64,000 bases of DNA from Bailinhaonella thermotolerans. GTDB lineage: Bacteria > Actinomycetota > Actinomycetes > Streptosporangiales > Streptosporangiaceae. The stretch lies in contig NZ_QZEY01000002.1 of NCBI RefSeq assembly GCF_003594875.1, positions 248,001-312,000 on the forward strand. Direction: 5' to 3'. The notes below the pieces were generated by a model. That model was given only the letters and a program-made list of their open reading frames with translations. It was not told where the DNA came from and searched no databases. Position numbers and translations under genes: made by a program. This document shows positions 46,551-57,857 of the stretch, in pieces (position 1 is the first letter of the stretch; each line of letters starts with the position of its first letter).

Positions 46551-47608
46551 AGGGGCACCGCCTCTCCGGGAGTCCAGGCGGACAGGGGATGGAACCCGTC
46601 GGGGGTCCACTCCCCGGCGACGGTCAGCGGGTGACCGCCGGACACCGCGACCAGCCGCCAGGGCGGCGGGCCGTGGACGGGGAGGGCGTCGCCGCGCGGG
46701 TCCGCCAGGTGCCAGCCGCCGTCGTCCACCGGGGTCACCCCGGACAGGACCGCGGGCCAGGCCTCCAGCCACGGATCGCCGGCCATCGCCCGCGCGTGCT
46801 CGTCCAGCAGCTCGGCCACCCAGGTCCCCGCCGGCGCCCCGCCCGCCGCCCCCTCGTCCAGCCCGCCGTCCCCGTCCCGCGCGGCCCCGTCGCCGGCGGG
46901 ACCGGTGTCGGCGGGACCGGTGTCGGCGGGACCGGTGTCGGCGGGACCGCGGGCCGCGCCGTCCGGCCCCCGGCCGGGCCCCGTGGCGACCAGGGCGCGC
47001 AGGGGCGGGGCGGCGGGGTGGAAGACCAGGGCGGCGTGGACGTCCTCGCACGTGCGGAGGGAGTCGTCGAGGGGGTGGCCGGGCGGGGCGTGGGAGAGGA
47101 CGAGCGCCTTGCGCCCGGTCGCGCGGCCGAGGAGCCAGGCCCGGCGGGTGACCAGGCCGGCGGACTCGACGTCGCGGAGGCCGAGGACGGTCCAGACGTC
47201 GCGGACCGGCTCGCCCGCCAGCACCTCCCCCCGGGGAACCGGGACGCCGAGGTGGGCGTCCAGGGTGCGCGGCAGGGCGCCGGGCAGGTGGGCGCGGCGC
47301 TCGCAGGCGACGCTCATGAGGTGGAGCAGGGCGTATTCCTCCAGCAGTCGCGACGGCCAGTCCTCGCGGTGGACCACGGAGGCCAGCCCGGACAGCCTGC
47401 GGGCCACGGCCGGCGCCTGCGCGTCCACCATGCGGCGGGCGATGGCCTCCCAGTGGGAGCGGGGCTCTCGGGGCGCGCCCGCGATCCCCTGCCGGATCTG
47501 GTCGCGCAGCCAGCGCCCCAGCTCGGCCAGGCCCTCGCCGACGCGCTCCTCGCGCCGCCCCGCCCGCGCTCCCCGCCCGGGCTCGCGATCACGGCTCCGT
47601 TCGATCAC
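46547..47608 (-). CDS. SWIM-family C-terminal domain protein lacking the SWIM zinc finger
   Basis: Protein of 353 aa. Residues of about 20-75 (REERVGEGLAELGRWLRDQI and onward, VDAQAP) match the region that normally follows the zinc finger in SWIM proteins of this gene cluster, and the C-terminus matches as well. The CxCx(n)CxH finger and the preceding 150-200 residues are absent, and only two cysteines are present. The ATG at 47608 opens right at the truncated point, with intergenic sequence upstream. A GPADT repeat in the linker comes from a 15-bp DNA repeat. It is the first gene of the five-gene cluster. Confidence 0.75.
   Translation of the reverse strand: MIERSRDREPGRGARAGRREERVGEGLAELGRWLRDQIRQGIAGAPREPRSHWEAIARRMVDAQAPAVARRLSGLASVVHREDWPSRLLEEYALLHLMSVACERRAHLPGALPRTLDAHLGVPVPRGEVLAGEPVRDVWTVLGLRDVESAGLVTRRAWLLGRATGRKALVLSHAPPGHPLDDSLRTCEDVHAALVFHPAAPPLRALVATGPGRGPDGAARGPADTGPADTGPADTGPAGDGAARDGDGGLDEGAAGGAPAGTWVAELLDEHARAMAGDPWLEAWPAVLSGVTPVDDGGWHLADPRGDALPVHGPPPWRLVAVSGGHPLTVAGEWTPDGFHPLSAWTPGEAVPL
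46895..46949 (-). repeat. 15-bp tandem repeat, 3.6 copies, coding for GPADT
   Basis: Units of GGCGGGACCGGTGTC run from 46895 to 46949 inside the linker of the SWIM-family protein gene. Confidence 0.88.
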
Positions 47609-47703
47609 CCCGGCAATCTATCGCCCGCCCCCGACAGAATCCGCACACTCGTTCGATCGTCCCGAGCTCCCGGAACCGGGGCCGCCCGGCGTAGGGTCGT
47701 CGT

Positions 47704-47961
47704 GTGAGCAGAGTCCACGACATGGGCGGGCAGACCGGGTTCGGGCCGGTCCCCGCGGGCGACGAGCGGGCGTTCCACGCCGACTGGGAGGCGCGGGTCG
47801 TGGCGGTCGACGCCGTGCTCCGCAGGCGCGGCGTCTACGTCGCCGACGAGTTCCGCGACGCGATCGAGCGGATCCCGCCGGGCGAGTACCTGTCGGCCGG
47901 CTACTACGAACGCCGGCTGATCGCGATCGAGACGCTGCTCGACGAGAAGGGGATCGCGTGA
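47704..47961 (+). CDS. Nitrile hydratase beta subunit N-terminal-like protein
   Basis: Protein of 85 aa that matches the N-terminal half of nitrile hydratase beta subunits: HDMGGQTGFGPV, FHADWEARV and a YYERRL block. It has no C-terminal half; the next gene encodes it separately. In thiocyanate hydrolase and toyocamycin nitrile hydratase the beta chain is split in the same way. The start is GTG at 47704, with TAGGGT 6 nt upstream (47692-47697), so it may be leaderless. The stop overlaps the next GTG by 4 bp. Confidence 0.88.
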   Translation: MSRVHDMGGQTGFGPVPAGDERAFHADWEARVVAVDAVLRRRGVYVADEFRDAIERIPPGEYLSAGYYERRLIAIETLLDEKGIA

Positions 47962-48227
47962 GCTTCGCGCCGGGCGCCCGCGTCCGCGTCCGCGCGGTGG
48001 ACCCCGATCACCACACCCGCGTCCCCCGCTACGCCCGGGGGCACGTCGGCGAGGTGGTCGAGCGCGAGGGCGAGTTCCCGCTGGCCGACGACCGGGCGCG
48101 CGGCCTGCCCGAGCCGCGGGTCCAGGCCGCCTACGCCGTGCGGTTCCCCGCCGCGGAGCTGTGGGGCGAGGGCGATCACACGGTGACCCTCACGATGTGG
48201 GAGTCCTACCTGGAGGAGGCGGAGTGA
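47958..48227 (+). CDS. Nitrile hydratase beta subunit C-terminal-like protein
   Basis: Protein of 89 aa matching the SH3-like barrel that forms the C-terminal half of nitrile hydratase beta subunits: FAPGARVRVR, HTRVPRYARGHVG and a final LTMWESYLEEA. It is coupled by GTGA overlaps to the genes on both sides. Together with the preceding 85-aa protein it should rebuild one beta subunit. Confidence 0.9.
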   Translation: MSFAPGARVRVRAVDPDHHTRVPRYARGHVGEVVEREGEFPLADDRARGLPEPRVQAAYAVRFPAAELWGEGDHTVTLTMWESYLEEAE

Positions 48228-48802
48228 GCGGCGACCACGCCGAGCCGCCGATCGCCGCGCGCGTGCGCCGCCTGGAGGAGCGGGTGATCGCCGCGGGGCT
48301 GGCCTCCGACGACGAGCTCGACGGGGTCCTGGATCGGCTCTACGCCACGGCCTCGCCGGTCAACGGCGCGCGCATGGTGGCCCGGGCCTGGACCGACCCC
48401 GCCTACCGCGAGCTCCTCCTGGCCGACGGCAACGCCGCGGCGGCGGAGCTGGGCCTGGCCGCCCCGGCCTACCGCCTGCGCGTCGCCGCCAACACCGCCG
48501 AGGTCCACAACCTGGTGGTCTGCACGCTCTGCTCCTGCTACCCGATCTCCCTCCTCGGCCCCTCCCCCGGCTGGTACAAGAGCTTCGCCTACCGGTCACG
48601 GGCCGTCCGCGAGCCGCGCGCCGTGCTCGCGGAGTTCGGCCTCACCCTCCCGCCCGGGACCCGGATCGACGTCTGGGACGCCAACGCCGAGACCCGGTAC
48701 CTGGTGCTCCCGCGCCGCCCCGAGGGCACCGGTCACCTCTCCGAGGACGAGCTGGCCGCCCTCGTCACCCGCCGCGGCCTCATCGGCACCGCCGCCGTCT
48801 GA
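48224..48802 (+). CDS. Nitrile hydratase-like alpha (catalytic) subunit, cobalt type
   Basis: Protein of 192 aa with the metal-binding motif VCTLCSCYP (about residues 102-110). Thr in the first CTLC position is the sign of cobalt-type enzymes; iron types have Ser. The cysteines would be oxidised to sulfinic and sulfenic acids on maturation. It should hydrate nitriles to amides or act on a related substrate such as thiocyanate. GGAGGAGG precedes the GTG at 48224. No activator/cobalt chaperone gene is visible nearby, although the 85-aa protein resembles activators as well as beta chains. Confidence 0.92.
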   Translation: MSGDHAEPPIAARVRRLEERVIAAGLASDDELDGVLDRLYATASPVNGARMVARAWTDPAYRELLLADGNAAAAELGLAAPAYRLRVAANTAEVHNLVVCTLCSCYPISLLGPSPGWYKSFAYRSRAVREPRAVLAEFGLTLPPGTRIDVWDANAETRYLVLPRRPEGTGHLSEDELAALVTRRGLIGTAAV

Positions 48803-48980
48803 CCCGCTGACCCCCCCGGGCCCGGTCCCGCACCGCTCCCGTACGGCTCCCGCCCCGCCCGCCCGATCCGTACGGCTCCCGTACGGCTCCCGCCCGCGCC
48901 CTCCCCCGGCGTACGGCGGCGCCGGGCACGGGACGCCCCCGCGCCCTGTGACCGGGGGCGCGGGGGCGGTTCCCCGAGAA
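48803..48980. other. Intergenic spacer with repeated GTACGGCTCCC units
   Basis: The first part has several CGTACGGCTCCCG units (around 48840, 48870 and 48880) and one GTACGGCGG near 48911; the second part is the terminator hairpin. No gene is supported. Confidence 0.6.
48934..48968. terminator. Hairpin terminator between converging genes
   Basis: CGCCCCCGCGCCC at 48934-48946 pairs with 48956-48968 over 13 bp with a 9-nt loop. It lies between the nitrile hydratase-like operon and the convergent aminopeptidase gene and can serve both. Confidence 0.9.
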
Positions 48981-53198
<4,218 letters not shown>

Positions 53199-53891
53199 TC
53201 ACCCCGACGCCTGCTTCACCCGGAAGGACCGGGCGATGGCGTCGAACTCGTCCGCCCGGGCCCGGTAGCACCCGGCCGAGCAGCGGATCAGCATGACGTG
53301 GACCCGCGAGAGGTCGGCCGACATGTAGGCGGTCTGATCGAAGGTGTGCAGGGGCCCGCCGGCGAGGCGGTAGTTGAAGACCACGCGGACGCCGCGCAGC
53401 CCCTCGCCCGGGTGGAGCACCTCGTCCCGGAGCGGTTCGTAGCCGGACAGCGGGAACCCGGCCCGGGCCGCCTTCTCGCGCGTGCCCTCGGTCACCGGGA
53501 GGATGAAGTCGCGCATCGCGTCCAGCGACAGCGCGTCGCGCTGCTCCTCGGTGAGCCTGTGCACGCTCGCGTAGACGAACGGCTCGTCGCCCAGGCCCAT
53601 GAACAGGTGCGCCGGGCTCGGGTCGCGGTGCGCGTCGAAGGCGACGTCCCACACGAGCCGCTTCCGGGCCTCGGCCGAGGCCGAGGCGGGGTCCTCGCCC
53701 GACATCAGCAGGTCGAGCTGGTCCCCGTCCACCTGGTGCCAGGAGGCCGGGACCTTGAAGTAGGTGTCGGCGTTGCGGACGTAGGTGTACTCGGGTGAGC
53801 CGCATCCGGTCAGGGCCAGCGCCGCGGCGGCCGGGCCGAGCAGGAGGAGCTTCACGACGACCGCGCGGCGTCGGGGCAGGGTTATCGCCAC
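53199..53891 (-). CDS. Lipoprotein paired with the FtsH-like protease
   Basis: Protein of 230 aa with a lipoprotein signal: basic N-terminus, hydrophobic core and lipobox LTGC at about residue 30. The mature part is unrecognised, with a FKVPASW start and an AYMSADLSRVHVML segment near the end; it contains two further cysteines (RCSAGC). The start is GTG at 53891, with GGAGG 6 nt upstream. The 10-bp gap to the FtsH-like gene suggests the two work together, for example as an external sensor of the protease. That role is inferred. Confidence 0.82.
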   Translation of the reverse strand: MAITLPRRRAVVVKLLLLGPAAAALALTGCGSPEYTYVRNADTYFKVPASWHQVDGDQLDLLMSGEDPASASAEARKRLVWDVAFDAHRDPSPAHLFMGLGDEPFVYASVHRLTEEQRDALSLDAMRDFILPVTEGTREKAARAGFPLSGYEPLRDEVLHPGEGLRGVRVVFNYRLAGGPLHTFDQTAYMSADLSRVHVMLIRCSAGCYRARADEFDAIARSFRVKQASG

Positions 53892-53976
53892 GGGCGACCT
53901 CCACCGAATCGTTACACGTTCTTTGTGCCCGCTTTACACCTGTCTCTCCCGCTCCGAGCCGAACGCAGGGGAATCC

Positions 53977-54438
53977 TCATCGGAGCGCGTCGATGCGCTC
54001 GCCCACGGCGCGGAACGCGCGCCCGATCGCCTCCAGGTCCTCCGGCGCGACCACGTCCACGAACAGCTCGCGCACGGTCTCCACGTGGCCCGGGGCCGCC
54101 TCGCGCAGCAGCCCGAACCCCCGCTCGGTGAGCACGCACTCCACTCCGCGCCGGTCGGTCCCGCACGCCTCCCGGGCGACCAGCCCCGCCGCCTCCAGCC
54201 GCCGGACGGTGTGGGACAGGCGGCTGCGCGACTGGCTGACCGAGGCCGCCAGGGACGCCATCCGCAACCGCCGCCCCGGCGCCTCCGCCAGGCGCACGAG
54301 GATCTCGTACTCGGCCATGGACAGCCCGTGCCGCGCCTTGAGGTCCCGTTCCAGCATCTCCGCCAGCCGCATGCTGCCGTCGATGTAGGACCGCCAGGCC
54401 CGCTGCTGCACCGCGTCAAGCCAGCGCGTCTCACCCAT
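53977..54438 (-). CDS. MarR-family transcriptional regulator
   Basis: Protein of 153 aa, the usual MarR size. The winged helix-turn-helix spans about 45-110 (MASLAASVSQSRSRLSHTVRRLE, wing TDRRGVECVLTERG). It binds DNA as a dimer. It diverges from the 54726 gene and lies 85 bp upstream of the lipoprotein gene on the same strand, so it may control either, or itself. TAGGAT at 54445-54450, 6 nt before the ATG, indicates a leaderless transcript. Confidence 0.92.
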   Translation of the reverse strand: MGETRWLDAVQQRAWRSYIDGSMRLAEMLERDLKARHGLSMAEYEILVRLAEAPGRRLRMASLAASVSQSRSRLSHTVRRLEAAGLVAREACGTDRRGVECVLTERGFGLLREAAPGHVETVRELFVDVVAPEDLEAIGRAFRAVGERIDALR

Positions 54439-54444
54439 GCCCCC

Positions 54445-54474
54445 ATCCTAGGCCGATGGTTTATTTTTCAACCA
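54445..54474 (-). promoter_or_regulatory. MarR promoter with short inverted repeat
   Basis: On the minus strand TTGAAA (54466-54471) and TAGGAT (54445-54450) are spaced like -35 and -10 boxes, with a 15-bp spacer. TGGTT at 54457-54461 and AACCA at 54470-54474 form an inverted repeat around an AT-rich centre, a possible operator for autoregulation. Confidence 0.5.
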
Positions 54475-54725
54475 CCGACCTGTCCGGCACCGCCGCCTCC
54501 CCCACGCACGCGCCCTGCCACGCGCCGGCTCACCCCCGTACGGCCGCGGGCCCGGAACCCGCGGCCGGAGGCGCGAGCCGTACCAGCGGCGGCCGCAGGA
54601 GGGGCGGCAGCCGTACGGGAGGGGGCGCGGGCCGCACGGGAGGGGGCGCGGGCCGCGCGGGAGGGGACGGGAGCCGCGCGGGGAGCGGGGCCGTGTAGAT
54701 CGCTGGGCGGGGGTAGATCAGGCGT
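54475..54725. other. Intergenic region with 21-bp repeats
   Basis: Except for the tandem array at 54611-54690, this holds scattered GTACGG motifs and G/C-rich sequence. Open frames here are Arg/Gly filler and are not supported as genes. TAGATC near 54713 precedes the next ATG. Confidence 0.5.
54611..54690. repeat. 21-bp tandem repeat, three full units plus a partial
   Basis: Units begin CCGTACGGG, CCGCACGGG and CCGCGCGGG at 54611, 54632 and 54653, and a fourth decayed unit starts at 54674. The divergence is directional, the first unit being closest to the GTACGG form seen elsewhere in the window. Confidence 0.85.
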
Positions 54726-55004
54726 ATGGGCGCACATCGGGATCTCGACCAGCTCACCACCCGGCAGCTTCACGACAAGGCGGTCGGGCGGGCCGTGGCG
54801 TCGCTGGACGTGGCCTTCCTGTGGCGGCTGCTGAAGGCGATCCCCCCGGCGCAGGCGGCGACCGGCCACCCGGACGAGGCGGCCAACGACGTGACCCGGC
54901 TGGCCGCGATGCTCAGCGACGCCATGGCCGCGGGAGACGGCGCGGCCGGCGAGGCGCTGCGGCCGCTGTACCTGGACTATCTGAGCCGGCACCCGGACGC
55001 CTGA
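54726..55004 (+). CDS. Small conserved-looking hypothetical protein
   Basis: Protein of 92 aa, all-helical by composition, with a compact pattern (LDQLTTRQLHDKAV, VAFLWRLLKAIP, then a C-terminal LRPLYLDYLSRHPDA). I do not recognise the family. Codon usage matches neighbouring genes. Its last 92 bp run antisense to the C-terminal tail of the FetB-like gene. Confidence 0.6.
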   Translation: MGAHRDLDQLTTRQLHDKAVGRAVASLDVAFLWRLLKAIPPAQAATGHPDEAANDVTRLAAMLSDAMAAGDGAAGEALRPLYLDYLSRHPDA

Positions 55005-55725
55005 ACCGCCCCCGGGCGGCCAGCTCGATCGTCACCAGCACGGCGGCGGCCTCGGCGGCGAGCAGCGCGATCAGCACGAGGAGCTGCACGGCCCCGGCCT
55101 GCACCGGGTCCGCGCCGCCGAGCAGCATGCCGACGAACGCGCCGGGCAGCGTGACGAGCCCGACGGTGCGGGTCTGGTCGAGCGCGGGGACCAGGGCGCG
55201 GGCGGCGGCGGGGCGGCAGATCTCCAGCGCCGCCTCCCGGTCGGTGAACCCGATCGACAGCGCGGCCTCCACCTCGCCGCGCCGCTGCTCCAGCTCGTCC
55301 AGGGCCCGCCGCCCGGCCAGCGCCGTCGCGGTCATGCAGCCGCCGAGCAGGATGCCCGCGACCGGGATCACGGTGATCCCCCCGGCCGGCACCACGCCCG
55401 TGCCCACCAGGAGTCCCAGCACCGGCCCGGCCCCCGCGGCGAGCGGCAGCGCCGCCCACGCCGCGCCGCGGCCGGCCGTCACGCGCCGCCCCGCGGTGCC
55501 GGCCGCCACGCCGTACATCACCAGCAGGAACAGCGCGACCCAGGACCAGGAGCGGACGACCCAGACGATGACCAGCGAGACGGCCGCGAGCTGCACGGCG
55601 GCGCGGGCGCAGGCCACCAGCACGTCGCGGCCGAAGCCGAGCCGCCCGGTCCAGGCGACGGCGGCCCCGGCGAGGGCCAGCACGACCATGATCGCGCCGA
55701 GCGCGGGGGTGAGCGGGAGGTTCAC
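54913..55725 (-). CDS. FetB-like ABC permease (UPF0014)
   Basis: Membrane protein of 270 aa with about six helices. Motifs of the FetB/YbbM family are visible: GITVIPVAGILLGG, ALDQTRTVGLVTLPGAFVGMLLGGADP and LLVLIALLAAEAAAV. In E. coli FetAB exports iron. No FetA ATPase gene is adjacent. The start is GTG at 55725, overlapping the TetR stop (GTGA). The last 30 residues are Pro/Arg-rich and overlap the convergent small gene by 92 bp; one of the two ends could be misread. Confidence 0.85.
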   Translation of the reverse strand: MNLPLTPALGAIMVVLALAGAAVAWTGRLGFGRDVLVACARAAVQLAAVSLVIVWVVRSWSWVALFLLVMYGVAAGTAGRRVTAGRGAAWAALPLAAGAGPVLGLLVGTGVVPAGGITVIPVAGILLGGCMTATALAGRRALDELEQRRGEVEAALSIGFTDREAALEICRPAAARALVPALDQTRTVGLVTLPGAFVGMLLGGADPVQAGAVQLLVLIALLAAEAAAVLVTIELAARGRFRRPGAGSDSPGTAAAAPRRPRRLPRPWRR

Positions 55726-56327
55726 GAGCGGGCCGTGACGCCCGCGATGACGGTCTCGATCGCGGCGGGGAGCGCCGTCAGCCGCGCCTCGCCCACGATG
55801 CTCCCCTGCACGACGAACCCCTGGACCACGGCGAGCAGGGTCTCGGCGGCCGCCTCGCAGTCGACGCCCTCGGGCAGCGTCCCGGCGGCGACGTCGTGGG
55901 CGATCAGCCCGGCCAGGGCGGCGGCGATCCTGGCGTACGCCTCGCGGGCGAACTCGCGCAGGTCCTGGTCGCGGACGGCCTCGGCCCACACCTGGAGCAT
56001 CATCGGGCGCAGCCCGCCCAGGTCGCCGCCGGCGAACCTGCGGCGCACGGCCTCGCCCAGCACCTCGGCCGCGCGCCGGTCGCCCCGGTCCGCGGCGGCC
56101 CGGTCCAGCTCGGCCGTGAGCTCGTCGAGCACCTCGCCGGCGATCGTCCGGACGAGCGCGGTCTTGCTCGGGAAGTAGCGGTAGACGGCCCCGGCCGACA
56201 GCCCCGACTCGCGGAAGACGTCCTGCATGGAGGTGGCGTGGAAGCCCTGGGCGGCGAAGCAGCGCTGGGCCGCCGTGATGATCTGGCGGCGGCGGGCGTC
56301 GAGGTGGTCCTGGCTCACGCGGGGCAC
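55722..56327 (-). CDS. TetR-family transcriptional regulator
   Basis: Protein of 201 aa. The N-terminal helix-turn-helix is clear (IITAAQRCFAAQGFHATSM, GLSAGAVYRYFPSK), followed by a helical ligand-binding domain. Start GTG at 56327, with TAGGGT 5 nt upstream. It diverges from the membrane protein gene at 56435, and two near-identical AGAACGAAC(G/A)TTC sites lie between them. It likely represses both its own operon with the FetB-like gene and the divergent gene. Confidence 0.92.
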   Translation of the reverse strand: MPRVSQDHLDARRRQIITAAQRCFAAQGFHATSMQDVFRESGLSAGAVYRYFPSKTALVRTIAGEVLDELTAELDRAAADRGDRRAAEVLGEAVRRRFAGGDLGGLRPMMLQVWAEAVRDQDLREFAREAYARIAAALAGLIAHDVAAGTLPEGVDCEAAAETLLAVVQGFVVQGSIVGEARLTALPAAIETVIAGVTARS

Positions 56328-56340
56328 GCCACACCCTAAC

Positions 56341-56411
56341 AGAACGAACGTTCGCCTTGCTTATTTCAACGCATGATGAGATTCTTCGGGCGAGAAGAAG
56401 AACGAACATTC
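56341..56411. promoter_or_regulatory. Two TetR operator-like sites
   Basis: AGAACGAACGTTC at 56341-56353 (core CGAACGTTCG palindromic, 56345-56354) and AGAACGAACATTC at 56399-56411 differ at one base and lie 58 bp apart in an AT-rich divergent promoter region. The arrangement fits binding of the neighbouring TetR protein to both promoters. Confidence 0.75.
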
Positions 56412-56434
56412 CTTTTCGCTTGAGGAGACCTCCC

Positions 56435-57436
56435 ATGGCAATCGACGCGACGCGGGGCGAGAGCCGTACCGCGTCCGGCGCGGCCCCGCCGCGTGACGCC
56501 CTCCGCGCCCCGCTCGCCGTCCTCGGGATCGTGGCGGCCGGGCTGGTCGCCGTGCTCTGCTTCGCCTACCCGCCGCTGAAGTCCGAGCCGCGGGACCTGC
56601 CGATAGGGCTGGCCGGGCCGGCGGCCGCCACCGCCCCGATCGCCCAGCGCCTCGGCCAGGGCGGCGCCTTCGAGGTCCGCCCCTACCCCGACGCCGCGGC
56701 CGCGCGGGCCGCCGTCCTGGACCGGGAGGTGTACGGCGCGATCGCCGCCGGGCCCGGCGGCCCCCGGCTGCTGGTCGCGAGCGCCGCGAGCCCGGCGGTC
56801 GCGCAGGCGCTCCAGGCGGCCGCCGCGCGGCAGGGCGGCGCGCCGATGCCGGTGGAGGACGTGGTCCCCGGCGCGCCGGGCGACCCTCGCGGCGCCGGTC
56901 TCGCGGCGGCGATGCTGCCGCTGGTGCTGCTGGGCGTGGGGTCCGCGGCGGCGCTGGGCCGGCTGGAGCGCGGGCGGGCGATGCGCGCGGTGTGGATCTC
57001 GGTGCTCGCGGCGCTCGCCGGGCTCGGCGTGGTCGCGGTCATGCAGGGGTGGCTGGACGCGCTCGCCGGGGACGCGATGACGAACGCGGCGGCCCTCGCC
57101 CTGGTCGTGGGGGCGGTCGGGCTGACGGGGGCGGGGCTGGCGCGGTGGCTGGGCCTGCCCGGCCTGGGGCTGGTGGCCCTGACGCTCGTCCTCGTCGGCA
57201 ACCCGGGGTCCGGGGCCCAGGCCGCCCCCGAGACGCTGCCCGAGCCGTGGCGGGCCCTCGGGCCGTTCCTCCCGCCGGGCGCGGGGACGGACCTGCTGCG
57301 CGGGGTCGCGTACTTCGACGGGGCGGGCGTCGCGGGGTCTCTCGCGGTGCTGGCCGCCTGGGTCGCGGCGGGCGCGCTGCTCCTGCTGGTCCCCGGCCCG
57401 GACCGCGGCGGCCCCGCCCCGGCCGGTCGCCCCTGA
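56435..57436 (+). CDS. Integral membrane protein (ABC-2/YhgE-DUF3533-like)
   Basis: Protein of 333 aa with one N-terminal helix (about 28-50), an extracellular Ala-rich domain (about 60-145) and five further helices in the C-terminal half. The layout resembles the YhgE/Pip and DUF3533 membrane proteins often placed beside TetR regulators, which may take part in export. GAGGAG lies 7 nt before the ATG at 56435. The opposed TetR sites suggest induction by a toxic compound. No ATPase is adjacent. Confidence 0.78.
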   Translation: MAIDATRGESRTASGAAPPRDALRAPLAVLGIVAAGLVAVLCFAYPPLKSEPRDLPIGLAGPAAATAPIAQRLGQGGAFEVRPYPDAAAARAAVLDREVYGAIAAGPGGPRLLVASAASPAVAQALQAAAARQGGAPMPVEDVVPGAPGDPRGAGLAAAMLPLVLLGVGSAAALGRLERGRAMRAVWISVLAALAGLGVVAVMQGWLDALAGDAMTNAAALALVVGAVGLTGAGLARWLGLPGLGLVALTLVLVGNPGSGAQAAPETLPEPWRALGPFLPPGAGTDLLRGVAYFDGAGVAGSLAVLAAWVAAGALLLLVPGPDRGGPAPAGRP

Positions 57437-57465
57437 CGTCCCGTCCCGACGGGCGGACCTGACGG

Positions 57466-57506
57466 GCCGTACGGCGGGGCCGGACCGGCGCGGCCCGCCG
57501 TACGGC
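57466..57506. repeat. Inverted pair of GCCGTACGGC decamers
   Basis: GCCGTACGGCGGG at 57466-57478 and its reverse complement at 57494-57506 form a 13-bp inverted repeat with a 15-nt spacer. It lies just before the palindromic terminator in the gap between converging genes and may fold into a hairpin of its own. Confidence 0.8.
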
Positions 57507-57517
57507 GGACGCAAGAA

Positions 57518-57543
57518 GGCCCCGCACCACGTGGTGCGGGGCC
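57518..57543. terminator. Perfect 26-bp palindrome, bidirectional terminator
   Basis: GGCCCCGCACCAC at 57518-57530 is directly followed by its reverse complement at 57531-57543. It is placed between the membrane protein gene and the convergent DUF397 gene. Confidence 0.9.
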
Positions 57544-57559
57544 GCCGGGGGTTCGCGGC

Positions 57560-57829
57560 TCAGGCCGGGAGGACTCCGGCCTGCTCGGCCAGATCGTCGA
57601 ACTCGCCGTCCTTGACGCCGAGGACGAAGGCCTCCCACTCCGCGGGAGTGAAGGTCAGTACGGGACTGTCGGGGTTCTTCGAGTCACGCATGAGATAGAG
57701 GGTCTCGTGGCCCGCCTTGAGGCCGGCGGCCACGGACTCCCCGTCCACCGCCGTCACCTCGACGCAGTTCCCACCGTTGCCCCCACTCCTGCGACCTTTG
57801 CGCCATACGACGCGGGACACTTCCGACAT
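57560..57829 (-). CDS. DUF397 domain-containing protein
   Basis: Protein of 89 aa with DUF397 features: VWRKGRRSGGNGGNCVEV near the N-terminus and LTFTPAEWEAFVLGVKDGEF near the end. These short proteins occur in actinobacteria together with an XRE-family regulator and an RsbW-like protein, as in the whiJ/abaA-type loci involved in development. Here the XRE gene lies 28 bp upstream on the same strand. Confidence 0.93.
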   Translation of the reverse strand: MSEVSRVVWRKGRRSGGNGGNCVEVTAVDGESVAAGLKAGHETLYLMRDSKNPDSPVLTFTPAEWEAFVLGVKDGEFDDLAEQAGVLPA

Positions 57830-57857
57830 TGGACACCCCGCTTTTCTTCTCGTGGGC

